A stretch of DNA of 40,814 nt from Intrasporangium sp. (GTDB lineage Bacteria; Actinomycetota; Actinomycetes; Actinomycetales; Dermatophilaceae), in contig NZ_JAKDLO010000016.1 of the NCBI RefSeq assembly GCF_030452765.1, positions 1 through 40,814 on the forward strand, in the 5' to 3' direction. The notes under the pieces were generated by a model that saw nothing but the letters and a program-made list of their open reading frames with translations, did no database searches and was not told the origin of the DNA. This document shows, in pieces, positions 7,949 through 16,913 of the stretch (positions are counted from its first letter, which is position 1; each line of letters opens with the position of its first letter). The translations under genes and the position numbers were made by a program.

Positions 7949-10942
7949 GTGCAGCTGCACCTGCTCGAGATGACGGCGATCGGCCCGTATGCCGGCACGG
8001 AGCGCGTCGACTTCGCCGCGGTCGGCAAGGCGGGGCTGTTCCTGCTCGAGGGTCCGACCGGATCGGGCAAGTCGACGATCATCGACGCCATCACGTTCGG
8101 GCTATACGGCAAGGTCGCGCAGGCCGGTGCCGACCTCGAGCGCATCCACTCCCACCATGCCGCCCCCGGCACGGTCCCTGTCGTCACGGTCGTCTTCGAG
8201 ACCCAGTCCGGTCTCTACCGGGTGCGCCGTACGCCGCGGTTCGAGCGGCCCAAGACGCGCGGCACCGGCACGACGGTGCAGCAGCCCAGCGTCAAGCTAT
8301 GGCGCCTCGCCTCGATCGACGACCTCGAGTCGGGTGAGCTGCTCTCGAGCAACATCGGCGACTGCGACGACGAGATCACCCGGGCCGTGGGGCTGACCCG
8401 GGACCAGTTCGTGCAGACCGTGATCCTGCCCCAGGGCGAGTTCGCGACGTTCCTGCGGGCCCGGTCCGAGGAGAAGGGCAAGCTGCTCGAGAAGGTCTTC
8501 GGCACCGCCTTCTTCCGGCGGGTGCAGGACCAGCTGGTCGAGGCCGGCCGGGAGGCGCAGGCACGGCGACAGCACGGTCTCGACGAGATCCGCGATGCGG
8601 TGCACGCCTTCGCCGTCTCGGCAGCGCTCGGCAGCGAGCGGCGCGATGCCCTCGTCGAGCTGAGCCGCAGCCGACCCGGCGACCTGCTCGCCGAGCTGGC
8701 CGAGGCCGTCGACGAGCTGCGGACGCGCGAGCGGCACGCCCGCAAGGTGAGCCGTGAGGCGATCGAACGGCACCGGCAGATGGCAGGCATGGTCAGCGAC
8801 GCGCGGCTGCGGATGCAGCGACGGGAGCGGCTCAGGCAGCTGCAGCGGCGCAACGAGGACCTCGGGCGACGCGCCGTCGACTTCCGGCGGCTGGGTGAGC
8901 AGCTGGCGCGGGCGGAGCAGGCTCGTCCGGTCGCCGGCGCCGTGCGGACGCTCGCGCAGGCCGAGGCAGCGCTCAAACGGGCCGAGGCGGCATTCACGGC
9001 TGCCCGAGGGCGCGTCGAGCCACGCCTGCAGGATCGCGGCGTCGCGGCGTTGCGCGGAGAGGCAGCGACCCTCCGGGAAGCCATCGGGTCACTCACGAGC
9101 GCCGTGGAGCTGGAGTCGACGCTCGAGAGCCGGCAGGAGCAGGCATACGGTGTTGCCCGTGCCGCCGAGCGGCATCGGGCGGCACTCGCGGACGTGACGA
9201 CCGAGCTGGCCGGGCTGCCGCAGCTGGTCCGTGAGCAGGACGAGGCCCTCGCCGAGGCCAGGCGGCTGCATGCCCTGCACGAGAGTCGGACCCTCGCCAC
9301 CCGACGGGCCAAGGACCGTCTCGAGGCCGCGATGGCCCACGAGACCGCGCTCGCGCGCCTGCCCGAGCTGGAGGGTGCCGTCAGGGCAGCGTTGGCCGTG
9401 GTGCGCGACGCCGAGGGCGAGCTGGGACGGCTCCGGCAGGCCCGCATCGACGGCATCGCCGGGGAGCTCGGTCTCACGCTCGTCGACGGGGACGCGTGCC
9501 CGGTGTGCGGCGCCACAGAGCACCCCTCGCCCGCCCGGCCCAGCCCGGCCGCGGTCACCCCGGAGCAGGTGGGCTCCGCCGAGCGGCGGGTCGAGCAGCT
9601 CAGGTCCACCGCCACCACCCGCACCGACGAGCTCGGCGCCCTGCGCGCCAAGGCCGGTGAGCTCGCCGCACGCTGCGACGGGCTGACCGTTGCTGCCGCG
9701 CGTGCTGGCGCCGAGCTGGCCGGCGAGGAGCTGTCCGAGTCGATCCGGGCCGGGGCGGCCGCGCGGACCGGCACGGAACGGCTCGAGCAGCTGCGCGGGC
9801 GAGAGCAGGAGCTCGGCGAACGGGCCACGAGGCTCACGGCTGAGCTGGCCCGACTGGGCCAGAGCCGCGCCGACTGGGCGGCCCGACTCGCGCGGGAGGC
9901 CGACGAGGTCGCGCGGGCCCGAGACGGCCACCCCACGGTGTCGGCACGACGCAACGCAATCGAGACCTCGGCCGGCCGGGTCGAGACACTTGTCGATGCC
10001 ATCGCCTCCCGAGACACGGCCCAGGTGGCGGCCGTAGAGGCGACGGCCGCGCGAGACGCCGACCTGGTGGCGGCCGGCTTCGGCTCGGTCGAGGACTGGC
10101 TCGAGGCAGACCGGCCGATGGAATGGATCACCACGACCAGGACGGCGATCGCCGACTTCGAGCGCGCGTGCACCGAGGTCAGGGCCGGACTCACCGGTCC
10201 CGAGCTCGCCGACGTCCAGCTCGACGCGCTCTTCGACGACATCGACGCGCTGGTCGAGCTCGAGCGCGCCGCGAAGCAGGAGATGGAGCAGGCGACGACC
10301 GAGCACGGCAGCCTGCGAGACCAGGCTCGCCGGGCCAAGCAGCGGCGCAGCGAGGTCGAGGCGGCCATCGAGCGGAACGCGGCGGTGATCGCCGAGACGG
10401 CCGACGCGGTCCGGGTCGGCCAGCTCGTGGCCGGTGGCGGCGACAACCAGCTCAACCTCGACCTCGCGAAGTACGTCCTCATCCGGCGCTTCGCCGAGGT
10501 GCTGTCGGCCGCCAACACGGAGCTGGCGAAGTTCTCGGGTGGCCGCTACTCGCTCGAGCACACCGACGCCAAACAGGGCAACGCCAAGTCGGGGCTCGGC
10601 ATCCGGGTGCACGACATGCACACGAACCAGGTCCGCGAGGTCGGCACCCTCTCCGGCGGCGAGACCTTCTACGTCTCCTTGTCCCTGGCCCTGGCCCTGG
10701 CCGAGGTCGTGCGCGCCGAGTCCGGCGGCGTCGACCTGGGCACCCTCTTCGTCGACGAGGGCTTCGGCACGCTGGATCCCGAGGTGCTCGACGACGTCAT
10801 GCACACCCTCGAGGGACTGCGCGAGGGCGGGCGGACCGTCGGCATCGTCAGCCACGTGACCGAGCTGAAGTCGCGGGTGGCCGACCGGATCGAGGTCGTC
10901 GTCAAGCCCGATCGCACCTCGACGTTGAAGGTCACGGCCTGA
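7949..10942 (+). CDS. sbcC: Exonuclease SbcC, SMC-like ATPase subunit of SbcCD
   Basis: A 997-residue Rad50-like protein. Walker A is GPTGSGKST (35-43), the Q-loop region is TVILPQGEFATFLRA, the zinc-hook cysteines are CPVC (about 517-520), the ABC signature is LSGGETFYVS (about 901) and Walker B is LFVDEGFGTLD (about 932). Long Arg/Glu/Ala-rich stretches on both sides of the hook are the coiled-coil arms. The start is a GTG with GGAGG inside the end of sbcD. It ends 34 bp from the convergent vapC; the gap has a CTGA-GCCGG-TTG-CCGG-TCAG imperfect hairpin that might serve as a weak terminator. Confidence 0.95.
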   Translation: MQLHLLEMTAIGPYAGTERVDFAAVGKAGLFLLEGPTGSGKSTIIDAITFGLYGKVAQAGADLERIHSHHAAPGTVPVVTVVFETQSGLYRVRRTPRFERPKTRGTGTTVQQPSVKLWRLASIDDLESGELLSSNIGDCDDEITRAVGLTRDQFVQTVILPQGEFATFLRARSEEKGKLLEKVFGTAFFRRVQDQLVEAGREAQARRQHGLDEIRDAVHAFAVSAALGSERRDALVELSRSRPGDLLAELAEAVDELRTRERHARKVSREAIERHRQMAGMVSDARLRMQRRERLRQLQRRNEDLGRRAVDFRRLGEQLARAEQARPVAGAVRTLAQAEAALKRAEAAFTAARGRVEPRLQDRGVAALRGEAATLREAIGSLTSAVELESTLESRQEQAYGVARAAERHRAALADVTTELAGLPQLVREQDEALAEARRLHALHESRTLATRRAKDRLEAAMAHETALARLPELEGAVRAALAVVRDAEGELGRLRQARIDGIAGELGLTLVDGDACPVCGATEHPSPARPSPAAVTPEQVGSAERRVEQLRSTATTRTDELGALRAKAGELAARCDGLTVAAARAGAELAGEELSESIRAGAAARTGTERLEQLRGREQELGERATRLTAELARLGQSRADWAARLAREADEVARARDGHPTVSARRNAIETSAGRVETLVDAIASRDTAQVAAVEATAARDADLVAAGFGSVEDWLEADRPMEWITTTRTAIADFERACTEVRAGLTGPELADVQLDALFDDIDALVELERAAKQEMEQATTEHGSLRDQARRAKQRRSEVEAAIERNAAVIAETADAVRVGQLVAGGGDNQLNLDLAKYVLIRRFAEVLSAANTELAKFSGGRYSLEHTDAKQGNAKSGLGIRVHDMHTNQVREVGTLSGGETFYVSLSLALALAEVVRAESGGVDLGTLFVDEGFGTLDPEVLDDVMHTLEGLREGGRTVGIVSHVTELKSRVADRIEVVVKPDRTSTLKVTA

Positions 10943-10976
10943 GATGCGGATCGCGGGCTGAGCCGGTTGCCGGGGG

Positions 10977-11369
10977 TCAGCGCGTTCTCGGGATGACCCG
11001 CACGTCCGCCTCGTGGCCCGGGCCACTCAGCTTTGCGTCACAGGTGAACAGCGGGGAGCCGAGCGCCTCCGCCAAGGCCAGGTAGCTGGCGTCGTAGCTC
11101 GTGTACTGCCGGCGCAGCGACCAGACGCGATCGGCCAGCGGGTGCGTCTCGTGACGCGCAATCGTGAACGCGAAGTGCTCCTGTCGGGCGTCCTCGGCCG
11201 CGCGCGCCTCGAGGTCGCCGCCGAGCAGGAGTCCTCGCAGCGCCGAGAGCACTTCGACGTCGAGCACGTGTGGGGCGTGCACGTCGCCGGCGAGTGCGTC
11301 GAGCAGCTCAGGATCGCCTCCGCGCCCGATCAGTGCCTCGACCATGGCGGAGGCGTCGATGACGATCAT
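10977..11369 (-). CDS. vapC: PIN-domain toxin VapC
   Basis: A 130-residue PIN-domain ribonuclease, toxin of a type II module. The acidic residues of the active site are visible in MIVIDASAM (Asp5), LDVEVLSAL, YDASYLALAEAL and FTCDAKLS. It overlaps the antitoxin stop by four bases (ATGA), so the two are co-translated. The RNA target cannot be predicted from sequence. Confidence 0.88.
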   Translation of the reverse strand: MIVIDASAMVEALIGRGGDPELLDALAGDVHAPHVLDVEVLSALRGLLLGGDLEARAAEDARQEHFAFTIARHETHPLADRVWSLRRQYTSYDASYLALAEALGSPLFTCDAKLSGPGHEADVRVIPRTR

Positions 11370-11593
11370 GGGCGTCCGGCGCGGACCGCTGCGACGATCT
11401 CGTCGGTCGTCGGGCCAGCCGACCGGTCCCGAGCCTTGAGCCTGGCGACGATCTCGGCATTCGTCGGCCGTGCCGCGATCGTGGCCAGCTCAGCGGCGAC
11501 ATACGCGGACAAGGACTTGCCCTCGGCCGCCGCCCGTTCCTTGAGCGTTGCTGCGACCACATCGGGAACATCGCGAATGTAGAGCGTTGTCAC
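11366..11593 (-). CDS. vapB: VapB/FitA-type antitoxin
   Basis: A 75-residue antitoxin, ribbon-helix-helix type: VTTLYIRDVPDVVAATLKERA is the DNA-binding part, followed by GKSLSAYVAAEL and a toxin-binding tail. The frame opens at 11617, but I prefer the GTG at 11593: TAGCAT lies seven bases upstream, consistent with a leaderless start, and VTTLYIRDVP is the usual N-terminus. It precedes and overlaps vapC. Confidence 0.85.
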   Translation of the reverse strand: MTTLYIRDVPDVVAATLKERAAAEGKSLSAYVAAELATIAARPTNAEIVARLKARDRSAGPTTDEIVAAVRAGRP

Positions 11594-11600
11594 AGGAACG

Positions 11601-11609
11601 ATGCTAGCA
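11601..11609 (-). promoter_or_regulatory. -10 of vapB with overlapping palindrome
   Basis: On the minus strand TAGCAT (11606-11601) stands seven bases before the GTG at 11593. It lies within TGCTAGCA (11602-11609), a perfect 8-bp palindrome, which is a plausible site for VapBC autorepression. Confidence 0.45.
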
Positions 11610-11648
11610 CCCTGCAAGCGCCCGGCTATATGATCCGCCCCGGTCCGG

Positions 11649-11669
11649 CCCGCCCCGGTCCGGGGCGGG
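11649..11669. terminator. Very GC-rich hairpin between the MFS gene and vapB
   Basis: CCCGCCCCGG-T-CCGGGGCGGG is a perfect stem of ten pairs around a single base (in practice a small loop). It has no T-tract. It lies about 200 bp past the MFS stop (11871, minus strand) and could end that transcript. The flanking 11635-11663 contains a 15-bp direct repeat. I see no gene in 11594-11870. Confidence 0.35.
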
Positions 11670-11870
11670 GCGGGCCAGGGCCTGGCGGGCCAGGGTCATG
11701 GGCACGGCACGCTGTACCGCCGGACGACCACTATTCGCGTCATCACGCACGACAAGCGCGCCTCATCGGACGTGCCCGGGATTGTGGTCGTCCCACGGAG
11801 CACGCCAGATGCCCCGGCGCCTCGGACCACAGGAGGATGCCGAGCCGGCGCACCGGCACAGGCGACCCCG

Positions 11871-13316
11871 TCAGGCAGATGCGTGCGCACCGGAGGCGTG
11901 ACGGACCGTCGCCGCGAGCGCGATGCCGATGATGACGAGCCCGACGACGGCAGACCCGCCGGCGAGCCACGCATACCCGGGCCCTCCGACGACGACCCCG
12001 GCAACCGCGCCGCCGCCTGCCCCGGCCAGCCCCATGAGCACGTCGGACAGGCCCTGCACGCCAGGCCGTTCGGCCGTCGTCACGGCGTTGGTCAGCAGGG
12101 TCGAGCCCGACACGAGGGTGCACGACCAGCCGACCCCGAGCAGGAAGAGCGCGCCGAGCAGCAGGCCCGACCAGCCGGTCTCGGAGCGCGAGGCCAGGAA
12201 CGCGGCCGCCGCGAGGACCGCGCCGCCGAGCATCGCGACGCGCCGGCTCCCCCACCGGTCCACCGCCAGCCCGACGACCGGCGAGAACGCGTACATCCCG
12301 AGGATGTGCACCGAGATGACGAAGCCGATCACCTCGAGCCCGGCGTCCCCGTGCGCCATGTGCAACGGCGTCATCACCATGACCGACACCATCACGAGGT
12401 GACCGAGCGCGATGACGAGCACAGCCTCGAAGGCGAGGGCGTTGCTGCGGATCGTCGCGTAGGCGCGCCGCATCGACCCGTCGTGCTCGGCCGCCGATCT
12501 CGTCGTATGCCGCTGCGCCGAGCCTGCGCGCCCCACATCCGCCTGCTCTCGTCCCGCCGGCTCTCGTCCCGCCGGCTCTTGTTCCGCCCGCTCGAGGACG
12601 CGGGCGGTCAGCAGCGGGTCGGGTCGCAGCAGCCGCCCGACGACGAGCAACGCCAGGACGAACCCGGCCAGCGAGAAGAGGAAGGCACCCGCGAGCCCGG
12701 GGACACCGACCGCCTCGGCGAGGGCCTGGCCGGGGCCGACGAGGTTGGGGCCGAGGACCGACCCGATCGTCGTCGACCACACGACGATCGACAGGTCGCG
12801 CCCACGGTGCTGCGGCAGCGCGAGGTCGGCAGCGGCATACCGCGCCTGGCCGTTGGCCGTCGTCCCGCCGCCGAAGAGGAACATCCCGACGAGCATGAGC
12901 GGGAAGGACCCGGCGACGGCCGACGTGACGACCGTGGCGGCGCCGAGCAGGGCAAGGGCGTAGCCGAGGACGAGCCCGGGGCGGCGACCCCGCGCCGCCA
13001 TGAGCCGGGCCACCGGGATCGCGATGAGGGCACCACCGAGGACCTGCGTCGTCGTGCCGAACCCGGCAAGCGTCTCCGAGCCGGACAGCTGTTCTGCGAG
13101 CAGCGCGCCGACGGCGATCCCGCTGGCCATGCCGACTCCGCCGAGCACCTGCGAGGCGACGAGGGCCTTGATCGTCGAGCGCTGGACGGCGGCCCGGTCG
13201 AGCGCGCCGAGCGAACCCGCGGGCCGGGCCACCGCCGCCTCCCGTCCCGGCGCCGCTGTACCCGGCTCGGAGGCCGAGCCGCTCACGGGGTCGGCGGGCT
13301 GGACCGGCTCGGTCAC
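11871..13316 (-). CDS. MFS transporter
   Basis: A 481-residue major facilitator with 12 predicted membrane segments in two halves. The halves are joined by a hydrophilic linker (about residues 235-290) containing a PAGRE repeat, from 15-bp repeats near 12540-12590. MAARGRRPGLVLGY and VDRWGSRRVAMLGG are the loop 2-3 and 8-9 motifs. The N-terminal 40 residues are Pro/Ala-rich and cytosolic. Its GTG overlaps the paaN stop by four bases (GTGA), so it is coupled to paaN. That suggests, without proof, transport of an aromatic acid or pathway intermediate. Substrate is unknown. Confidence 0.85.
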   Translation of the reverse strand: MTEPVQPADPVSGSASEPGTAAPGREAAVARPAGSLGALDRAAVQRSTIKALVASQVLGGVGMASGIAVGALLAEQLSGSETLAGFGTTTQVLGGALIAIPVARLMAARGRRPGLVLGYALALLGAATVVTSAVAGSFPLMLVGMFLFGGGTTANGQARYAAADLALPQHRGRDLSIVVWSTTIGSVLGPNLVGPGQALAEAVGVPGLAGAFLFSLAGFVLALLVVGRLLRPDPLLTARVLERAEQEPAGREPAGREQADVGRAGSAQRHTTRSAAEHDGSMRRAYATIRSNALAFEAVLVIALGHLVMVSVMVMTPLHMAHGDAGLEVIGFVISVHILGMYAFSPVVGLAVDRWGSRRVAMLGGAVLAAAAFLASRSETGWSGLLLGALFLLGVGWSCTLVSGSTLLTNAVTTAERPGVQGLSDVLMGLAGAGGGAVAGVVVGGPGYAWLAGGSAVVGLVIIGIALAATVRHASGAHASA

Positions 13317-15025
13317 GGCACGTGCCGGCGCGAGGTGATGACGCGGAACCGGTTAGCGACGAAGGCGGCATCGGCGTAGGCCGCGTTGGCGGCCGGGTTC
13401 GCGCCGGTGCCGTGCAGGTCGGAGAAGGCCGCCGTCTGGTTGACGAAGACCTGGCCGGTCAGGTTCTCCGACAGCGCAACCCCGCCTGCGGCAGCCGCCT
13501 CCCGGGCCGCGTCGAGCACCGACTCGTCGGTCGAGTAGACCGACGCGGTCATCCCGCCATGCTCCTGCACGGTGTCGGCGAGCTGGGCCAGGGACTGCCG
13601 CGTCGAGGCGGTGCGGATGAGAAACCCGACCGGGCCGAAGCACTCCTGCGTGTAGACGTCCTCGTGGGACACATCGAGCGCGACGAGCCCGGGCGCGCGC
13701 ACGATCGCGTCCGCATACTTCGGGTGCGCCACCCGTCGCGACTCGAGCACGACGTGCCCCGCGGCCTCGGCTGCGAGCGAGTCGAGCGAGTCGGCGTTGC
13801 CGCGGACCGTGTCGTTGACCGTCGCCCCCAGGATCTCGACCGCCTTGGCGTCCTCGCCGGTGAGGCGCTGGACCGCCCCGGCGAGCCGGTCGCCGAACTC
13901 GTCGAAGGACAGGTGCCCCTCGTCGGTGTCGACACCACCGTCGGCGACGTAGATGTTCTGCGGCGCGGTGCACATCTGCCCGGAGTAGAGCGAGAGCGAG
14001 AAGGCGAGGTTGCCGAGCGTGCCCTTCAGGTCGTCGGTCGAGTCGACGACGATCGTGTTCAGCCCGGCCTTCTCGGTGTAGACCAGCGCTCCGCGGGCAG
14101 CGCCGGCCTGCTCGAGCCAGGCGCCGAAGCCGGGCCCGCCGGTGTAGTCGATGATCGCGATCTCGGGCCGCTGCGCCAGCACCTTGGCCAGTCCCTGCCC
14201 GTCGTTCTCGGCGGCGAGCTGCACGAGCGCCGGGTCGAAGCCCGCCTCCGCGAGCACGGCCCGCGCCACCTCGACGGTGATCGCGAGCGGCAGGATCGCC
14301 TTCGGGTGCGGCTTGATGACCACGGCGTTGCCGGTGACGAGGTCGGCGAAGATGCCCGGGTAGGCGTTCCACGTCGGGAACGTGTTGCACCCGACGACAA
14401 GACCGACCCCGCGCCCGACGATGCGGTAGTCCTTCTGCATCCGGATCGGCTCCCCCTTGGCCGGGCGCTCCCACACGACCGACGCGGGCACCCGCTCCTG
14501 CTCGACGAGCCCCGCCGCGATCGACTCGAGGGCCCTGTCCTGGGCCTGCGGAGCGCCGGCCTGGAAGGCCATGACGAACGGCTGGCCGGACGTGTGCATG
14601 ACGGCGGTGCCGATCTCGAAGCTGCGTTCGTGCAACCGGTCGGCCATCTCGACACAGACGGCGGCACGCACCTGCGCACCGGCGTCACGCCAGGTCGGCA
14701 GCCCGGCCCGGGCCGCCGCGAGCCCCGCCTCGACGTCGAGACCCGGGTACTGCACGCCGAGCACCGGCCCGTAGGGCGAGACCTCGCCCCCCACCCAGGT
14801 GCCGTCGCTCGCGGAGACGAGTTCGGCGGCATACCGCGCGTTCAGGTGTGCCTCGTAGGCGGCCGCACCGTCGGCGGCGGCGGTCTCGCCGTACACCCGG
14901 GGGCTCGGCGACTCCGGGTAGCGGGAGTAGTACGAACGAGCCGTCAGGGCCCGGCGGATCTCGTCGAGGACTCCGGCGTGCTTGTCGAGGAGGGGATGGG
15001 TCGTGGTCGGCGCTGCAGCAGTCAC
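13313..15025 (-). CDS. paaN: Phenylacetate degradation aldehyde dehydrogenase PaaN
   Basis: A 570-residue aldehyde dehydrogenase-fold protein of the PaaN type. It carries VGCNTFPTWNAYPGIF, IKPHPKAILPL, the IDYTGGPGFG segment and the active-site cysteine in YSGQMCTAPQNIYV. In the pathway PaaN/PaaZ-type enzymes oxidise the ring-opened semialdehyde CoA ester. There is no MaoC hydratase domain as in PaaZ, so this is the stand-alone form. The GTG at 15025 is chosen because TAGCAT lies six bases upstream on the minus strand (leaderless). It is divergent from paaH, 66 bp away. Confidence 0.88.
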   Translation of the reverse strand: MTAAAPTTTHPLLDKHAGVLDEIRRALTARSYYSRYPESPSPRVYGETAAADGAAAYEAHLNARYAAELVSASDGTWVGGEVSPYGPVLGVQYPGLDVEAGLAAARAGLPTWRDAGAQVRAAVCVEMADRLHERSFEIGTAVMHTSGQPFVMAFQAGAPQAQDRALESIAAGLVEQERVPASVVWERPAKGEPIRMQKDYRIVGRGVGLVVGCNTFPTWNAYPGIFADLVTGNAVVIKPHPKAILPLAITVEVARAVLAEAGFDPALVQLAAENDGQGLAKVLAQRPEIAIIDYTGGPGFGAWLEQAGAARGALVYTEKAGLNTIVVDSTDDLKGTLGNLAFSLSLYSGQMCTAPQNIYVADGGVDTDEGHLSFDEFGDRLAGAVQRLTGEDAKAVEILGATVNDTVRGNADSLDSLAAEAAGHVVLESRRVAHPKYADAIVRAPGLVALDVSHEDVYTQECFGPVGFLIRTASTRQSLAQLADTVQEHGGMTASVYSTDESVLDAAREAAAAGGVALSENLTGQVFVNQTAAFSDLHGTGANPAANAAYADAAFVANRFRVITSRRHVP

Positions 15026-15091
15026 CCCTCGATGCTAGTCACGCGACCGGCGTCCACGCCGCGGGCAAGGCGGGGGGCCACAATGCTGCCC
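15026..15091. promoter_or_regulatory. paaN-paaH divergent promoter with central palindrome
   Basis: The minus-strand TAGCAT (15037-15032) serves paaN and the plus-strand CACAAT (15079-15084) serves paaH, each six to seven bases from its start codon. Between them lies CGGCGT-CC-ACGCCG (15048-15061), a palindrome placed where one repressor could control both genes. Confidence 0.45.
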
Positions 15092-16288
15092 ATGGACCAT
15101 GACACGACGAGCCCTCCGGCGCCGGTTGCGGTCGTGGGGGCGGGCACGATGGGGGCCGGTATCGCGCAGGTCGCCGCCGCCTCCGGACACGAGGTCATCC
15201 TCGTCGACGCAGCCCCCGGTGCGGCGGACGCTGCCCTCACGCGGCTCCGGGCGATCCTCACCCGCCAGGTCACCAAGGGTCGGATGACCGACGCCGAGGC
15301 CGCCGGCGTCGTCGGGCGGATCGAGCCTGCGGTGTTGGTCGACGGGTTGCCCGAGGTCGGTCTCGTCGTCGAGGCGGTGCCCGAGGACCTCGCCCTCAAG
15401 CAGCGCCTCCTGGCTGGGGTCGCCGCCAGCCAGCCGCCGACGACGATCCTGGCGACGAACACCTCCAGCCTCGACATCACCGCGATCGCCGAGGCCCTCC
15501 CCGACCCCGAGCGCGTCCTCGGGCTGCACTTCTTCAACCCGCCCCCGCTCATGCGCCTCGTCGAGGTGGTGCACGGGGAGGCGACGGCGGAGGCCTACCT
15601 CGCCCATGTTGCGGCGCTGATGCGGGCGTGGGGCAAGACGCCGGTCCGGTGCACCTCGACGCCGGGCTTCATCGTCAACCGGGTCGCCCGGCCGTTCTAC
15701 GGCGAGGGGCAGCGGGTCGTCGAGGAGGGTATCGCCGACCCGGCGACGGTCGACTGGATCCTGCGCGAGAAGGGCGGCTTCCGGATGGGGCCGTTCGAGC
15801 TGACCGACCTGATCGGGCAGGACGTCAACTACGCGGTGGGCGCCTCGGTCTGGGAGCAGACCGGACACGACCCCCGTTATGCACCAACGCAGTTCCAGCG
15901 TGGCCTGGTCGAGTCGGGACGGCTCGGCCGCAAGACGGGCGAGGGGGTCTTCTCGTATGCCGCCCAGCCGCCCGCCGCCCGCCCCGAGCCGGATCTCGGG
16001 CTGGCCGAGCGGCTCGTGACCGGCCCCGTCGAGACAGACCCGCTGGCCCGGACCGTCGCGATGCTCGTCAACGAGGCGGTCGATCTCGTCCGCCGCGAGG
16101 AGGCCAGCGCCGCGGACGTCGACACCGCGATGCGGCTCGGCGTCAACTACCCGCGCGGGCCGATCGAGTGGGGCCGACCGATCGGGTTCGACGTCGTCGC
16201 GCAACAGATCGCGGCCCTCGACCGGGCCTTCCCGGGTGGCCGCTACCGGCCCAGCCCGGGCCTGACCGACGGGAGCCTCGATGAGTGA
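15092..16288 (+). CDS. paaH: 3-hydroxyacyl-CoA dehydrogenase (3-hydroxyadipyl-CoA dehydrogenase)
   Basis: A 398-residue NAD-dependent 3-hydroxyacyl-CoA dehydrogenase. The N-terminal Rossmann motif is GAGTMGAG (16-23), the catalytic histidine is in LHFFNPPPLMRLVEV (His146), and the substrate-binding stretch is STPGFIVNRVARPF. A second C-terminal 3HCDH-type domain (about 300-398, ending in VNYPRGPIEWG) makes it longer than the single-domain enzymes, as usual for PaaH. In the pathway it oxidises 3-hydroxyadipyl-CoA. CACAAT seven bases before the ATG suggests a leaderless start. It overlaps paaI by eight bases. Confidence 0.9.
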   Translation: MDHDTTSPPAPVAVVGAGTMGAGIAQVAAASGHEVILVDAAPGAADAALTRLRAILTRQVTKGRMTDAEAAGVVGRIEPAVLVDGLPEVGLVVEAVPEDLALKQRLLAGVAASQPPTTILATNTSSLDITAIAEALPDPERVLGLHFFNPPPLMRLVEVVHGEATAEAYLAHVAALMRAWGKTPVRCTSTPGFIVNRVARPFYGEGQRVVEEGIADPATVDWILREKGGFRMGPFELTDLIGQDVNYAVGASVWEQTGHDPRYAPTQFQRGLVESGRLGRKTGEGVFSYAAQPPAARPEPDLGLAERLVTGPVETDPLARTVAMLVNEAVDLVRREEASAADVDTAMRLGVNYPRGPIEWGRPIGFDVVAQQIAALDRAFPGGRYRPSPGLTDGSLDE

Positions 16289-16709
16289 GCCGCAGGAGAA
16301 GCCCGGCGACGGTGTCGCGTTCGCGCAGAGGATGTGGGACGACGACGTGGCCTCCCGCGGGCTCGGCATGGTCATCGACCTGCTCGAACAGGACCACGCC
16401 GTCGTCCGGATGCCGGTCCGCCCCGACATGGTCAACGGCCACGACATCTGCCACGGCGGGTTCATCTTCCTGCTCGCCGACTCGTGCTTCGCCCTGGTCT
16501 GCAACTCCTGTGGGACCACGACGGTGGCCTCCGGTGCCGACGTCACCTTCACCGCGCCGGGCCGGCTCGGCGATGTGCTCGTCGCGGACGGCGTGGTCCG
16601 GGCTGCCTTCGGGCGCAGCGGGATCACCGACGTGACGGTCAGGCGCGAGTCGGACGGTCAGGTCATCGCCGAGTTCCGCGGCCGGTCGCGGACCCGTCGT
16701 GCGCTCTGA
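16281..16709 (+). CDS. paaI: Hydroxyphenylacetyl-CoA thioesterase PaaI
   Basis: A 142-residue hot-dog thioesterase. MVNGHDICHGGFIFLLADSCFALVCNS contains the HGG turn and the active-site aspartate of PaaI enzymes, which release CoA from dead-end phenylacetyl-CoA derivatives. Its ATG lies inside the end of paaH (ATGAGTGA, eight-base overlap), with GACGGGAG upstream, so it is co-translated with paaH. Confidence 0.9.
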   Translation: MSEPQEKPGDGVAFAQRMWDDDVASRGLGMVIDLLEQDHAVVRMPVRPDMVNGHDICHGGFIFLLADSCFALVCNSCGTTTVASGADVTFTAPGRLGDVLVADGVVRAAFGRSGITDVTVRRESDGQVIAEFRGRSRTRRAL

Positions 16710-16913
16710 CCGTCGCGGCGGCGAGGTACCGGCGCTGGCCCGTATGCGGCATACGTCATCCTTTGTGGTGGCGGGAACGCTGAGCACGACCGTGCCGCCG
16801 GCGAAGGTGTGCGACGAATGTGACCCATGACGCCTGTCAGGGCGTGCGATGAGTGGCAATATCGGCGAGGGGGTGGGCTATCGGTGCCCGCCGTCGATCT
16901 GGAAGGCCTCACC
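16710..16913. other. Intergenic region with a perfect palindrome
   Basis: 204 bp without a gene. CGTATGC-G-GCATACG (16741-16755) is a perfect palindrome made from two back-to-back copies of the genome's recurrent motif. ACGCC-TGTCAG-GGCGT (16830-16845) is a weaker one, nearer the transporter. CAATAT at 16858-16863 could be its -10. Confidence 0.4.

Noticed and set aside
8215-10518. A 767-residue open frame on the minus strand under sbcC, and other long antisense frames (for example 410-1588, 2583-4859, 29423-31666)
   Set aside because: They are Ser/Arg/Ala-rich shadows of GC-rich genes and show no family motif.
6751-11593. A defence island made of SbcCD and VapBC
   Set aside because: SbcCD is a housekeeping repair complex, VapBC modules are common, and no nuclease, restriction or other defence gene accompanies them.
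12540-12600. 15-bp repeats as a mobile or regulatory element
   Set aside because: They lie in frame in the linker of the MFS transporter and only lengthen a PAGRE peptide repeat.
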